Below, one piece after another: positions 45,601 to 57,719 of a stretch of 64,000 bases of DNA. Source of the stretch: Tamarix chinensis. Its lineage: Eukaryota; Streptophyta; Magnoliopsida; Caryophyllales; Tamaricaceae. Below the pieces are notes generated by a model. The model was not told where the DNA came from, made no database searches, and saw only the letters and a list, made by a program, of their open reading frames with translations. Every line of letters begins with the position of its first letter. The first letter of the stretch is position 1. The stretch covers positions 17,161,193 through 17,225,192 of the forward strand of contig CM060174.1 of assembly GCA_030549775.1 (NCBI GenBank), in the 5' to 3' direction. The position numbers were made by a program, and so were the translations under genes.

Positions 45601-47036
45601 TAGATTGTGTGATTTTGATCTTTTATCTTGTATATGCTTTGAGAATATGCCTTACACTACTATATGACTATTTAATGAGGGAAATATATCTATTTACATG
45701 GATTGACAACCTAATAAATGTATTAAATTGATCATGATTCATGGCATACATAAAGGATGTTGTAAAGGCCATAATGGGTAAACACGAAAATGTATTTGAT
45801 GGATTAATCTAATGGATTTGGTTAATGTTGAGTAAGCAGCAATAGAAATCCCACACATGGTTGAGGAATGGTAATGGTTAAGATTGAATAAGTATGTGAA
45901 TGTCTTGCTTCTATATTGTATGAGCCTTGGGTGATCACATAACTTTGAGAATGACATTCTAATCACTTAAACTGAAAGTCAATCAAGCTATGTATGGGCA
46001 TGGATTTCCCAATACTAATTTAGCTAATGGTGTTTAGTCTACCTTCGGGCATTTATTGGTGCCTTCAGGCTTTATCTTTTGGTGAGATCCTAGTTGATCA
46101 CGGTTCCTTACCTTTTCTAGACACTAATTATGTAATAGGAGGTATCAATACTAAAGTGTCTAGTTATCTAATTCTTTTTTGTGTTTGGCTAGAAGTTTTG
46201 CCCATTGGTGGTTACCTAGATTTGGCACGGACTTATGTAGATTGTTGGTTACTTAACCGTTTCTTGGAGTTATGTCCATTGGTGGTTACATGGCTTTGGC
46301 CTTAACTTCATGTCATCTAGTTTTGATAGACTTCCATGGTATGTGAGACCATGAGATGGTGTATAGTCCATACTTTGATAATAGTTGAATGAGTATTTGG
46401 ATAATAATTTGAATAAGTATTTCAATCATAATTTAAAAAAGTATTTGGATAAAAATTTAGAAATAAGAATGTGGCTATAGAGAAAAATAAGTGTAAAAGA
46501 AAAATAATTGTAATAAAGACAATGGCTTATGTAAATGACCTAATGGATTAGGAAGTGGAAAAATGACCCACGATGGAATCATGTGCATGGATGAATAAAA
46601 CCTTAATGATATTTGGGTAATCTACTTAGTAGATTGTATGTAATAATCTATGATATTGTGTTATGTTGTCAAGCCTAATAATTCATGTATCATATGAGCT
46701 TCCTACTCTTGAAATATGCATGAGATATGTTAGTATGACTTTTGAATTATGTTGGAATCCTATTTCTGGTGACTTTATTGAGAAGGTAACTTGGCTTACT
46801 CTTATATTTATATAATATGTTTTCTTTCAATTTTAATATAGTATGTCTATTGCACTTTACATTGATTTTGGTTGGTTCAGTTCTCAACCTTGTATCTAAC
46901 AATGGTCTAGTGGCTTACACCTATCGTATGATAGTTGTAGTGGTAAAAACCTATTTTCTTTAAGTGTTTATTAGTTTTCTACTTGCCCGTGGTTTTCACA
47001 ACGAAAAATTTTAATAGTGAAAAATAGGGGTATTAT

Positions 47037-50000
47037 CTATGTACTGTAGAAAATCAATGTGTTTGAAGTAGAATGTTGAAGATGAGGAAGGTGGAGAATA
47101 ATGAGGTTGTGGGAGAGATGTAAGTCATAAGAGAAGGTGAAGGATGGATTACATGCAACTATGGCTACCAAATAAAAGAAAAAAGTGATGGATAGGAAAG
47201 GTATGTGAGAAAGTACCTCAAAAGTATTTAGAGAGAATTTATTGCTAAATAAAATCATAAAATTAACTATATAATGTGAAAATAATTCCAAAGTACCAAA
47301 TTATGATTATTACAACAAATAAACATTCATTAAAAGTTTTTATATTCATTATATAGAGAATCAAAGAAAAAATAGAAAAAGGTCAAAAAACATATCACAT
47401 TTAGTTAGTCTTTGAGAGGACCGGTTAACTAGCTATGTAAGAATTAAAAGTGCTAGTCTTTATTCATAATTGGCAATTAGTTTGGGAAAAAAATTGATTG
47501 GTACACTTGAAATTCATATCTTCACCAAAATGTCAAGCTCTTTTCAAAATCAAAACCAATATCTTTTCTATGAACATAACATCAAGGATCAATTTGTTTT
47601 AAGGAAAAAAAGGAAAGGAAAATTTTTTAATGGAAAATGATTTCAATGTGTTTGGTTATCTAAAAAATTAAAAGAATAAAATAGAAAGAAAAATGATAAT
47701 AAAACTTAAGGCTAATAATTTTTCTTATGATTGGAGAAGGAAAGAAAGGAAATAAGTGAGAAAACTGAGTCAATGAGAAGTTTTCATGTCAACCTCCCTC
47801 TTGACTCTTAGACTCATGACCTCCATCTTCCTCTACTTCTTTCTCCTTCATTGAGGATTTTTTTTCTCCATTAAAGGCTTCATTTTACTCCATGAACGTC
47901 GACCACTCCACCACCATCTATTTATTCTTCCTCCATCAATCGCTCCATGTCCATCTACATTTTCTTCATCCATCAAACCTACATTCCATCTCCTCGATCT
48001 AAAATTTCTCTCTCTTCTTTGGTTCATCAGCATTTTCTCTTTCATCTTCCATGCTCCATCAACTCATATTACATATCCTCAATTTGATTTCTACAATTCT
48101 ATTTTCAAGCTTCCTCCGACCATAGCTCCTCTCGAGTGCAGCTTTCACATTGGTTGAGAATATTGTTCTAGCTCCAAGCTCCCAATTAGCAAGCGATCTC
48201 AATAAAGTCGTAGCCTACCAAATCAATTTGAACAGGAAATTTCTACACCCTATTTTCATTACACATAGCAGGCCTTGATTATGGTTGTGCAATATTCATT
48301 TCTTCTATTCTGTTCATTCTACAGTAGGGTGTATGTAACAAACATGTTATATATTTAAGGTGGTTAACAATCACTAACACATTTCTCTATTTACTCCCAT
48401 ATGTTTGTGGGTATTCAAATTTGTTGTGATAATATTAGTGTTGCAACAAGTTATGGGTTGTTGTCTTCAATATATGTCATGAGGAAGCTATGATGAGTAC
48501 AATGATAATATTAGTCTTGAATATTTCAAACTAAGAGTAATATGAATTTGTTGTAGCTATCTTTGATGTTAGCATCTTTTGTGCTAAGTATATGTTGGCA
48601 ATTATAGTGATTTGTGTAGGGCATCAATGTCAAAATTTCCCCAGTGTTAAGCATCTTACTTTCTTCTCCCTTTCATTGTGGAAAATTTCCCTAGTGTTGA
48701 GCATCCCTTCATTTTTCCCTTTTCTCCTCTCTATTGAAAAAAATAGAGAATTGCTCTAGTTTTCTCCGCTCTTTGTGTGACCACTATATTCCCTTTTATT
48801 ATTCTAATATTGGTTTTAGTTCTCCCTTATTTTCCTAAAGTAAGGAAGAATTAAGGTTTAAGAAAATTTGAAAATTTTAGTTCTTTCCCTTGGCATGCGT
48901 TTTTTGAGAAAAGGTTGTCTATTCTGTTCATCTTCTTTTGATTTTTCCTTGGTTCTACTAGATAGCCATCAAGTATGAGATTTTTTGCTTGAAGAATTGC
49001 TTCAAGGTAATGCATTCTTATCTTTAACATAAGTGGGGTTCCGTGGCTTTAAAGTTTCCATATGTTTGGTGTGTTATATGAGCGTGATGTAGTTTGTATT
49101 CTAGAATCCAAACATGTGGTATAACTCCTCCTAAAGTTAGTATTTTTGGGTTTCTCTAATTTATGCAAAATTTATCCATTTGAGCATGATTCCTTAAAGC
49201 ATTTATATTACCATGTATCCACCTGATTCTATGTGTGCAATATGTATTTTTACGTGTGTTATGACATAGAAGCATCCTAGGATTAATATGGTAAAGTGTT
49301 GTAAATTTGGGTGTGTATATCACAAGTCATTATAGTGTTTTACCCAAGCCAGTCAATTAGTTCCTCAAACCCATTCAATGGTTTTGAGAGGAGTTGAATG
49401 GTTTGACAAACCAATCATCTGGTTACAATGAACAGTTGATTGGTTTATCAAATCTATTGACTGGTATCTCTACTGACCAAAATTGTGTGTTTTCTTCTTT
49501 CACTCATAAACTTGTTGGAGAAAACCAGTCAACTAGTTTCTATAACCAGTCACTAGGTTTGTCAAACCTATCGATTGGTTTATCCATAGGCCAAATAGTT
49601 TGGTCTCTACTTAAACCCATTGACTTGTTGGACTAAACCCATCAACTGATTCCTATGAATAGTCGACTGGTCTGACTAACCAGTTGAATGTTCCTTCGGT
49701 AATTTCTTCATTCAGTGCTAGTATGATTAGCCAGTTGAATGGTCCTAGGGACAGATTGACTAATCCGAATGAATGTCGCATGGTTTGCTTACTAATTGTT
49801 TTAATTCTCTTAGGCCTTATATGTTAATAACTCTATATAATTATAACATTTAAATTGTGATTTCAACTATGATTGCCCTAATTTTAATAATAATTATAAT
49901 GATGGTGTTTGAGACATAAACTTAGTTAAGTTTTTGTGTCATCTCTAAACACTCAATTGGTTGCTTTTATGCCTTGTCATGTGTTTTGTATTATCATTTG

Positions 50001-51364
50001 GAAACATAAAATTTTGTTAACAATGGAAATTAATTGTGTTTGGTGTTATCACTTAGAAACACCCATTTCGTTATTTGTGGATTTTTATTTGTGATTTATG
50101 ATATCACTTAAAAATAAATAATAATGGAATAAGATTTTATTCAAGCTTTTTTCTCCAAATCTTGGGGTAGTTAACTAGGAGTAGTGGCTAAATGGCCCTA
50201 TGGTTATCTCTTCACTCAGAACCTATTTCCTTCTCTACCAAGTTGTGGCTAATAGGGGGTATGTGCATATCTTTAAGGCATATGATTATATAATGGCAAG
50301 CCGGCATAGCATTGATGTCTCGATAGGTGAGCGAGGTATCCTAGTACAAACCCCCTACCACGTCATATTATCCATTTCTTAGATGGGTGTGATATCCCAA
50401 AATTTTTAGCCCTCATGGAAAAGATAATCAAGGTGTGGTGTGTGAGGTATCCCACTAAAATCCTCCTTGATGTACTTCATCCGAGTTTAATGGGTGTAGT
50501 ATCCCAATTTCTATGAGCCCTTACAGTAGATGCACTCGATGTGTGGTGTGTGTGGTTTCCCATTGTGTTTATTTATGCTTCCATGACTTTTGTTCATGAT
50601 GGAGAACTAGATGTTGTCAAACAAACTATCTTATCAATATTAAACAATATGGTTACTAAAGGAAGAATTTTAATATGATTTATATTATATCAATTGTGAA
50701 ATATGTACCATATCATTATCCATCCATGATTTTCATGCAAACATGTTTTGTTGTGCTACTACTTTGAGACTAAGTGTTGAATGTTATCAATATGATATAA
50801 CCATGTTGTTATGTGACTTAAATGTGATGCATGAGCCTTACCATGTTTTAGGCACTTTAATGATAATGTACTTGTGTGGTAATTGTGATGATCTGGCTTC
50901 TAGTTTAGGCAGCGCAGGATGATTTTCAGGGTTATGACTCTTGGTTAGAGTATGCTGAGGGTGATGACATAGGCCATTATCAAGTCATGCTTGTGGTTAA
51001 GGTTTATGTTTATGCATAAAAGTTAGGCTAATCAGTTATAGGCATTTTCCCCAATGTATTGGGAATTTTTGTATTTCTGGTTATTTAAAATCGTAGCTCG
51101 ATTTCCTATATTTCATTTTATAAAGATTCATATTCATTCTATTTATAATATTTTTTCCCTTATTATCTTATATTGTCACTATATTATAACGAGCATGCAT
51201 CTTTTGTTCATTGTTCCATTTTTCCTTGCATAAGGCATGGGCTATGTGGTGATTACACTTTTCTCATGATTGATTTGGCAGTAGCATTCCTCAGCTTTAT
51301 TTTTCAAATGCTTTTGCATTGTTTTAAAAATGAATTTTTTTGGTTCAAAAATTGGGAGTGATAT
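47037..51364 (+). mobile_element. LTR relic of family E, plus orientation (E1), approximate left edge
   Basis: Positions 47,240-47,600 match 61,180-61,560 (ataatgtgaaaataat-ccaaag and aattcatat/ttcacatat landmarks). Positions 48,640-48,830 match the reverse complement of 53,050-53,180. A palindrome cluster lies at 49,340-49,770 and tail 50,690-51,364 matches 1-707. Positions 50,160-50,560 carry repeated gtgtggtgtgtgaggtatccca-like words. No coding capacity. Whether 47,037-47,240 belongs is unclear. Confidence 0.45.
49340..49770. repeat. Large palindrome cluster in relic E1
   Basis: About a dozen degenerate units in 430 bp: ccagtcaattagttcc, aaccaatcatctggtt, cagttgattggtt, aaaccagtcaactagtt, aacctatcgattggttt, aacccatcaactgattcc, atagtcgactggtctg and aaccagttgaatg. 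The unit is self-complementary around TCGA/TCAA/TTGA. An 80-codon open frame (49,394-49,636) with repeated GLSNL/TGIS strings is a by-product of the repeat. Confidence 0.75.
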
Positions 51365-53487
51365 ATCCTTTCTCAGGGATCTTCCTCATCTAGAACACAT
51401 GGTTACCTAGGCAAGGGGGCATATGCTAAATTTTGGATCTTTATTACCCGAAGTAAATTTCCATTAAGTAAGTATCATTGCTAATATTCAGTTATAGGAT
51501 GAACGTAGGACTACCACTCCAAACACGGCATCACTCTAGTGCGAGCAAGGCTTTTATTATTGATCTTCCTCTTCTACCATACTTCGTCCCCTAGTTGAGG
51601 GAGAATACGTTCACTTTTGGGTCAACCTCACCCACCACGCTAGTAGTAGTGCCAAGGGGCTTGTCTCGAGGATCTTTAACATCCACCACACTGGGTCTCC
51701 TAGGTTAGGGGCACAAAAGATAACCAAAACCTAAGTATACATATTAAGAAATGCTTTATTATTCCATGATCAAAATCCATATATCAAACCAATTTGGTGT
51801 TTTAAGGGTTGACATAAGAAACTACCCAACACATACAAGCCACGAAATAGAGTGTTTTAAGGGAACATTAAACTCAACACAAACAAGGCACCATTGTATC
51901 ATCACTTTGATTCATATTAAAATTGGGTTAGATATGGTTGAAATTATGATCAAAATGTTATATTTATAGAGAGCCATTAATATTGAAGGCCCAAATGAAG
52001 AATCATTAGACAACAAGCAAATATGGAAAAAATCAAGTGGACCATTTGATTGGTCCTTAGAACCAGTCCACTTGTCTTGTCGTACCAAACCTTAATAGAA
52101 AATGAGACTAGTGGACTGATGAACTTGTTGGTTCCACCGATCGACAATATTAGGAGACCCATCAATCGATTTGGCTAAACAAGTTGATGGGTCTAAGTAG
52201 ATCCTAGAACACTTTGATTTGAAGGGTCACAAGTTGATGGGTTTGAAAAACCAATCAACTTCTCAAAGAAATCACTCAACCACTTCATTAAACTAATTAA
52301 TTGTTTTCATAACCAGCTAATCAAAACTTCCAAATCGAGTGATTGTTCACAAAACCATTCAATTAGTTTAACAAATAGATCTACTAGTCAGGTTAAATAG
52401 AACACATACCAAGGATCCACTATGCAAAATATCAGTTAACTTTACCAAATTAATCCTACCATGCTTCTATATTATAAAATGCATAAGACACACATTCCTT
52501 AAATGAATTCACATGAAACATGGTAGGAATCATTAGTGAACAAGATTATGCTTGGAATTTTTCAACTTGTGTATAATTTCAAAAATACCAAAACATGCTA
52601 CAAACTTTAAAATTGAAATATGACAACATGCTCAAAATTAAGAAACCAACATATTAGGTAAACACCAAAGCACATACCAAGCACATAAAACCATAACAAA
52701 CAACATAATATCTTATTTATATTAGAGATAAGGATGCATTACCTTAGAGCAAAACTTCTAACACAAATTTCTCCTAATTTGATGGTTATCTACAGAGGCC
52801 TTAAATCCTGAGAGAATCAAGAGGTAAGACAATCATTCCTTGCAATACATGAAAGAAAATCAAGGAAGAATTTTGCATAAGAAAAAGAGAATAAGGCACA
52901 ACCCAACTAATTCTTGGAAACAACATGCCAAGGAAAATAAATTGAAATCCTCAACCATTCTTAGAATTTAATCCTTCCTTGCTTAAGATAAATAAGCGAG
53001 AATTAAAGCTAAGATTAGAGAAAAAAAGGGAAATACAGCTCAACTAAGGAAGGAAGGAAATTGTAACAAGCCTACATTTTTTCCATTGTGGTTAGGACGA
53101 TGGGAGAAAAAGAAAGAATGCTCACATTTAGGAAACTTTTCCACGAATAAAAGGGAGAAAAGAATAAGAACAATAGGATATTAGTGAAAATAATTCATAA
53201 ATGGAGGGTATAGAGGTGAGGGTTGGTCAAAATTCATAGGAGAGAGGGAGAATAGACTAATATGGTTAAGTGTGGGAAACATAGAGGAAAGGACAAACAT
53301 GATGGGGTGATGGAGGTTAATTGAATTCAGGAAGAGGCATGGTAGAAGGTTGGTGAGTAAGCGAATAGATGTAAAAAGTTAAAGATGCAGCCCAAAAACT
53401 AGAAGAGAGAGTGATAAGTGGCAGAGAAGAGAGAAGGTAGCGTACAACTCAAAAGTGTTTTTTAGAAAAATATAAATAATTAAAATT
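51365..53487 (-). mobile_element. LTR relic of family E, inverted (E2)
   Basis: The reverse complement aligns with parts of E1: 51,500-51,700 with the gtgtggtg...ccc zone, 52,025-52,395 with the palindrome cluster, and 53,050-53,180 with the CT-rich leader. Direct similarity to the minus-oriented relic at 24,080-24,300 supports the strand. The copy is head-to-head with E1 at 51,364 and is cut by the Reina-like element at its right edge. Confidence 0.45.
52025..52395. repeat. Palindrome cluster in relic E2
   Basis: accatttgattggtcc, aaccagtccacttg, caccgatcgacaa, ccatcaatcgatttgg, aaccaatcaactt and aaccagctaatc recur. Same degenerate unit as at 49,340 and 45,375. Confidence 0.65.
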
Positions 53488-53492
53488 ATAGA

Positions 53493-54322
53493 TGATGTAT
53501 GTGGGAGGATGTAATCTTCAATTATATTGAATCAAGGTTCGAATGGAGTTTAGATATATGATAAAGGCTTGGTGATGGTGAGTTAAAGCTTCGAAGGTGA
53601 TGTAATAAAGATGATGGTTGTTTGAATATGGTAGAAGAGTGATGATGATGATGGGTTAACAATGATGATGGTTTGAATGGAACACACTAATTAAATTATG
53701 CATTCGATGATGGATTGATGATGATGTTTAGTGTTGAAAGTTAGGGTTTGGATGCAGGTTGGAATTGTGTTTTATGGTTAGGGTTAGCATTTGGTTTGAA
53801 AAGAGGGAATAAGGTGGCATTTGGTTGGTATGGATGGTTTAGGGTTTCAAAGGGGTGGTTTAGGGCTTTGGTTTTGCATACCAATCAAGGGTTTGGATTA
53901 CACAAAAATTAGAGAGGGATTTTTATGGTAATTAGGGAAGGAAAATATGGATTACGAAGAGTAGAAAAGAGATGGATTAATCATCTCTAATTCACATAGA
54001 CGACGAGATTAAAACTTTTAAGCCAAACCATTCACACATATTTGATTTTCTTGAGCTTGAACACACACAAAATTAATAAATTAGCTAAAGTGTTCAATAA
54101 TGCTAAAAAATAATGCCTATATACTCCCCATGCATGTGGTCACTCCCTCCTTGCACACAATGCATGCCATACACATGCACGTAGACACTTAATTGCTTAT
54201 TTATTACATTTCAAGAAAAGTAACCATCCATTGATCTTCAAATTAATGGGAGACACTTTCCAAATGAAGAATAATTGGTTCAATCATTATGAAAGCCAAT
54301 TCTTGAGTGTTTTCACCTGCAT
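53493..54322 (-). repeat. 3' LTR of element I (830 bp)
   Basis: Starts tgatgtatgtgggagg and ends cacctgca, matching 60,184-61,186. It lacks about 160 bp present in the partner (between aattaataaa and agctaaag). Just inside the element, 54,326-54,336 reads ttctcccctta, the complement of a polypurine tract. Confidence 0.85.
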
Positions 54323-54329
54323 TATTCTC

Positions 54330-54912
54330 CCCTTATTGATTTAAATTTGTCCTCAAATTTGCATCGTCATAATAAGAGGTAACATCTCCAAGTTTAAATT
54401 TCCTTGATACCCAACCATATGAATCTGATAAATTGAGCTCATAAGCACTCTCTCCAAAATTTCAAAGTACATTGAAAGGACCATCCACCCTTGACATAAG
54501 CCTGTGTTTCCTTAGATTAGGAAATCTCTCCTTCCTCAAGTATAGCCAGACCAAATCTCCTTGTTGAAAAACATGTTAGCTCCTATGCTTATTTGCTCTT
54601 GTCTTGTACAATTCATTTGCCTTCTCAATATTGTGTTTGACTTGTTAATGAATTTTTTGAAAGAACTCCACAATCTCTTGTGCATCATAACTCTTCACTT
54701 CACCCTTCTTCAATACCATCATATCAATCATCATATATGGATTAGTACCATATACAATCTCTAACAGACTAGAGCTTGTTGTAGTATAAGGAATTTGATT
54801 GTAAGAAAACTCTGCATGTGCTAACTTGACATCCTAATCATTATCACTCTTACTCACCAATACCTTTAGCAAACTACCTAAAGTTCTATTAGTAACTCTG
54901 GTTTGTCCATTC
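54330..54912 (-). pseudogene. pol: C-terminal integrase region of element I
   Basis: The minus strand near 54,350-54,570 reads [25 protein letters not shown] sequence, then [32 protein letters not shown]. These correspond to the GD-V-V-LRKERFP-----KL, -DGPF-VL-R-NDNAYK--LP--Y-V-- portion that follows the integrase core in Reina-like elements. The reading frame holds stops. No chromodomain was recognised. Confidence 0.65.
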
Positions 54913-54914
54913 AT

Positions 54915-55142
54915 TTAAGGATGATGTAACGTGCTAAATAGAAGCTTCATTTTTAGAATGTGCCATAAAATCTTCCAAAAATAGCTTAGGAACTTCACAT
55001 CTCTAACTAAAACAATACTTCTCAAAATTCCATGCAATCTCATGATCTCCTTGAAGTATAAATCTGCAATATGGGTAGCAACATCGGTCTTGTGACATGA
55101 AATAAAATGAGCCATCTTGGAAAATAAACCTACTATAACCAT
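54915..55142 (-). pseudogene. pol: Integrase catalytic-core fragment of element I
   Basis: The minus strand is open for 75 codons and reads [24 protein letters not shown], then [32 protein letters not shown]. This fits the D-SKMAHF-PC-KT-DA-H-A-LFF-EV-RLHG-P-SIVSDRD-KF-S-FW block. The second catalytic Asp lies in the SDRD-type motif, here VRD (S changed to V). The third catalytic Glu region is present only as remnants downstream. Confidence 0.8.
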
Positions 55143-55298
55143 AATAGAATCCTTGGCTCATTGTTTCTAAGGCAATCTCAAAATAAAATTCATACTAACA
55201 CCTTTCCATGGTTGAGTAGGAATAGGTATAGGTACATATAACCCTTTATGAAAGAAACCCTTGCTTCTTTAACATGTAGAACACCAAAAAACCATGAC

Positions 55299-55838
55299 TT
55301 ATACTCCCTTTTGCATTATCGGCCAATAAAAATGCTCTTGCAACAACTCTAAAATCTTATGAACTCCAAAGTGTCCTATAATTCCTCCTTCATGCACCTC
55401 TTTGATTAACAAGTCTCTAACTGATGTCTTCATCACACATAATTCGTTATGCCTTAATAAGAACCCATCTTGATTAACATAAGCTCCAGAACTCTCTTCT
55501 TTCTTGCACTCTTCAAAGATCATACCAAAATCATAATCCATGGCATATTGACTCTTCAATATCTCGAACCCCAAAAGCTTCACATCCATCATCGTAAGTA
55601 CCATGGCCCTCATAGATAATGCATCCCAAAAGCTGCTCCTAAGATCAATCATTGAGAACACCTTTGCACCATGTAACTCATCTAACATGTCATCCAATCT
55701 TGGCATCAGAAACCTATACTTGATTGTGATGTTTTTGATGGCTCTTGAATCAATATACATCTTCCACGTACCATCCTTCTTAGGCACTACAAAGCTAGGA
55801 AACCATATGAACTCATTCTCTCCTGAATATAACTTCAA
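55299..55838 (-). pseudogene. pol: Fused RT and integrase N-terminal fragment of element I
   Basis: This is the longest open frame in the window (179 codons). It begins with RT fingers sequence (FPSFVVPKKDGTWKMYIDSRAIKN, RLDDMLDELHGAKVFSMIDLRSS). It then jumps into a DALSMRAMVLTMMDVKLLGFEILK-type block that normally follows RNase H. After that come LLRHNELCVMKTSVRDLLIKEVHEGGIIGHFGVHKILELLQEHFYWPIM, the zinc-binding integrase N-terminus (H--G--GHFG--KT---L---FYWP). The palm with YVDD/YIDD and RNase H are deleted, and the join keeps frame. An enzymatic role is not possible without the palm. Confidence 0.8.
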
Positions 55839-56269
55839 TCTAGCAACTTTTGCACTTTTTTTTATAGCTCCTTAAGCTCTTCTAGATTGCATCTATAAGC
55901 TAGTTTGTTCTATAATGGAACTCCTTGAACAATATAAATAGCATGTTTAATACCTCCCAAAGGAGGTATCCCACTTGGCACCTATTCCAAAAACACATTG
56001 GCATACTCTTTCAATACCTGTTACAATTTTAGATCCATATTAGCATTCTCCCCTCATTGGACCTCCTTTACCACTAAGGCATTGCATATCATCTCATCTT
56101 TAATTGCTTCATTCATCTCACACTCCTTAAGGATCAAGAATGACATATTACTCTTCTTTTTTCTTTTCCTAAATTCAAATTCTACCTTTGTTTTTTCTTT
56201 TCACTCCTCAAAATTGAATCCTCCCCATCTAGATTAGGTTTAAGCCTAAACTACTTTTGGCCTTGACAC

Positions 56270-56560
56270 ACCACATACTTATTAAAGACTACATCATGCA
56301 CAACCTTCCTATCAAATTGACATGGCCTCCCTAACAAAATGTGATAAGAATCAATAGACAAAATATCACATAAAACATCATCAAAATAATTTTCAATCTT
56401 AAAAGAGATAAGAGTTTGTTTGGTTACCCTTATGCCTTTGTCTTTTTTGAGCCATTGAAGTGAATATGGTTTTAGAATAACCTTGGTCTACAAGCCGAGC
56501 TTATTCACCATCTTCTCACTAGCAACATTAGTGCATAAGCCACTATAAATGATGACTTCA
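56270..56560 (-). pseudogene. pol: Protease region of element I
   Basis: The minus strand reads SIDSYHILLGRPCQFDRKVVHD and NKYVV near 56,270-56,360. This is the ILLGRPWQFDR-V-HDG--N-Y downstream part of Reina-type aspartic protease. Upstream (near 56,420-56,560) GLCTNVASEKMVNKLGL matches the GS--NV-S--MV-KL-L region following the active Asp. The D(S/T)G itself is replaced (YSGLCTNV). Confidence 0.75.
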
Positions 56561-56770
56561 CACACTTTATCACTAATTCTGCATTTTGCCTTGAAACTCT
56601 TCTCCTATTGAGTAAGTAAAGGTTGTTGTTATACTTGACCTTTTAGGTCTTACTCCAAACCATCTTCTAGGCTATCACTTTCTTCTTCTAGGTCTTTATC
56701 GAGGTCTTCATTCTCTTCACAAGACTTGAAGATTTTCTATATCCTTCAATGTTAATGCTCTTTGGTTTAT

Positions 56771-56812
56771 ACAATCACAAGCAAAATGTCCATTAGCTCT
56801 ACACTTGAAGCA
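56771..56812 (-). other. gag: Gag zinc knuckle of element I
   Basis: The minus strand reads CFKCRANGHFACDC, a complete CX2CX4HX4C nucleocapsid knuckle (RNA-binding in gag). Confidence 0.85.
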
Positions 56813-56819
56813 TTATTGT

Positions 56820-57343
56820 TTCACCTTTTCAACCATTTGATCATTACCCTTTTCTTTAGGAGTGAACCTTTTATCATTATCTTGGTTTTCAGCTTGATAA
56901 ATTGGTGGCTTGGTCCTCTTCAACTGTTTCTTAAGCTTGATAGCTTATTTGGCTAGGTCTTCAAACACTTCATACAAGTACACCTCTACCTTCTCAAGAA
57001 GAATCATATTTAAAACCCCAATGAATCGTGAATCGTGCACATCCTTTTTTCTTCTCATTCTTTGACACCACATACTGGAGCTAGCCTTTATAACTCTAAA
57101 ATATATTCTTCAACTCCAAGTAACTCTTGCCTCAATGTAGTCAATTTTATAAAATTTTGTTGCTCGTATTCCTGATGCACAAACTTCCTCTTCAAATGTT
57201 TCTTTAACTTTTTCCATGAACTAATCTTTGATTATCCTTCTCTCTCCTATATCCTTTTTAAATTATCATACCATGCTCTAGAGAATTTTTTAAACTTCAA
57301 TATCATTATTCGACACCATTTCTCATTCTCAATTTCCTCATAC
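56820..57343 (-). pseudogene. gag: gag of element I, C-terminal part
   Basis: From the CACTA insertion leftwards the minus strand reads a RAWYDNLKRI-like start, KISSWKKLKKHLKRKFVHQEYEQQNFIKLTTLRQ and VEEYILEL. This fits gag of Reina-like elements (A--WW--L---R-R-G---I-SW--MK--L--RFLP--Y----------L-QG--SV-EY---F). The N-terminal portion continues on the other side of the CACTA element at 59,651. Confidence 0.75.
57341..57343 (+). other. Left target duplication TAC of the CACTA element
   Basis: tac before the CACTACTACAAAC end, matched by tac at 59,648-59,650. CACTA elements make 3-bp duplications. Confidence 0.8.
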
Positions 57344-57374
57344 CACTACTACAAACACGGGAAATAATAACGGG

Positions 57375-57700
57375 ACATTAATAACGGTAGTTCAAAAACC
57401 GTTGTCAAACGCGTGAAAATTAATCGACGGGAAGTTTTGATAACGGTTCTAGTTAAAAATCGTTATTAAAAGGGCAACGTTAAAATTTGGACGGATGTTT
57501 TAATAACGGTTTTATATAAACCGTTATTAAAAGAGGATTTCATAATGGTTCATATTAGAACCGTTGTCAAAAGTCAGAAGCTTTTAATGACGGTTCTTCC
57601 AGGAACCGTTATTAAAAGATGTTTTAATAACGGTTCTCTCAGGAATCATTATTAAAAGATGTTTTAATAACGGTTCTCTCAGGAACTGTTATTAAAACCC
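57375..57700. repeat. Left subterminal hairpin array of the CACTA element
   Basis: Seven units of roughly 35-45 bp, each shaped like ttttaataacggttct...aggaaccgttattaaaa, start near 57,378, 57,436, 57,497, 57,540, 57,577, 57,622 and 57,664. Stems reach 14-15 bp in the better units; others have one or two changes (aatggtt, atcatta). Confidence 0.9.
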
Positions 57701-57719
57701 CAAAATCAAACTTTTATTT

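Larger units (their letters stand above)
24616..47036 (+). mobile_element. Nested Del/Tekay-like Ty3/gypsy chromovirus (element F)
   Basis: Two long direct repeats (24,616-27,767 plus 32,834-32,873, and 43,672-47,036) flank, in order, a tRNA-Met type primer site, gag, protease, reverse transcriptase, RNase H, integrase and a chromodomain-like end, all on the plus strand. That order (integrase after RNase H) and the chromodomain-like tail define chromoviral Ty3/gypsy elements. The FVMPFG-like and FIDDIL motifs and the long LTRs fit Del/Tekay. Four later insertions interrupt it. Removing them leaves roughly 11 kb. Stops are frequent throughout, so it is defective. A target duplication was not evident. 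Confidence 0.75.
43672..47036 (+). repeat. 3' LTR of element F
   Basis: Starts TGTAATACCC and ends near ggggtattat. It can be aligned along the 5' LTR except for a 230-bp insertion at 43,954. Palindrome clusters lie at 43,839-43,953 and 45,375-45,600. The purine tract expected before it is weak (tggggacacaccc...tggagtac). Divergence from the 5' LTR is visible in every line, indicating an old insertion. Confidence 0.75.

Noticed and set aside
49394..49636. 80-codon frame with repeated GLSNL-like strings
   Set aside because: By-product of the palindrome cluster; not shared with the inverted relative.
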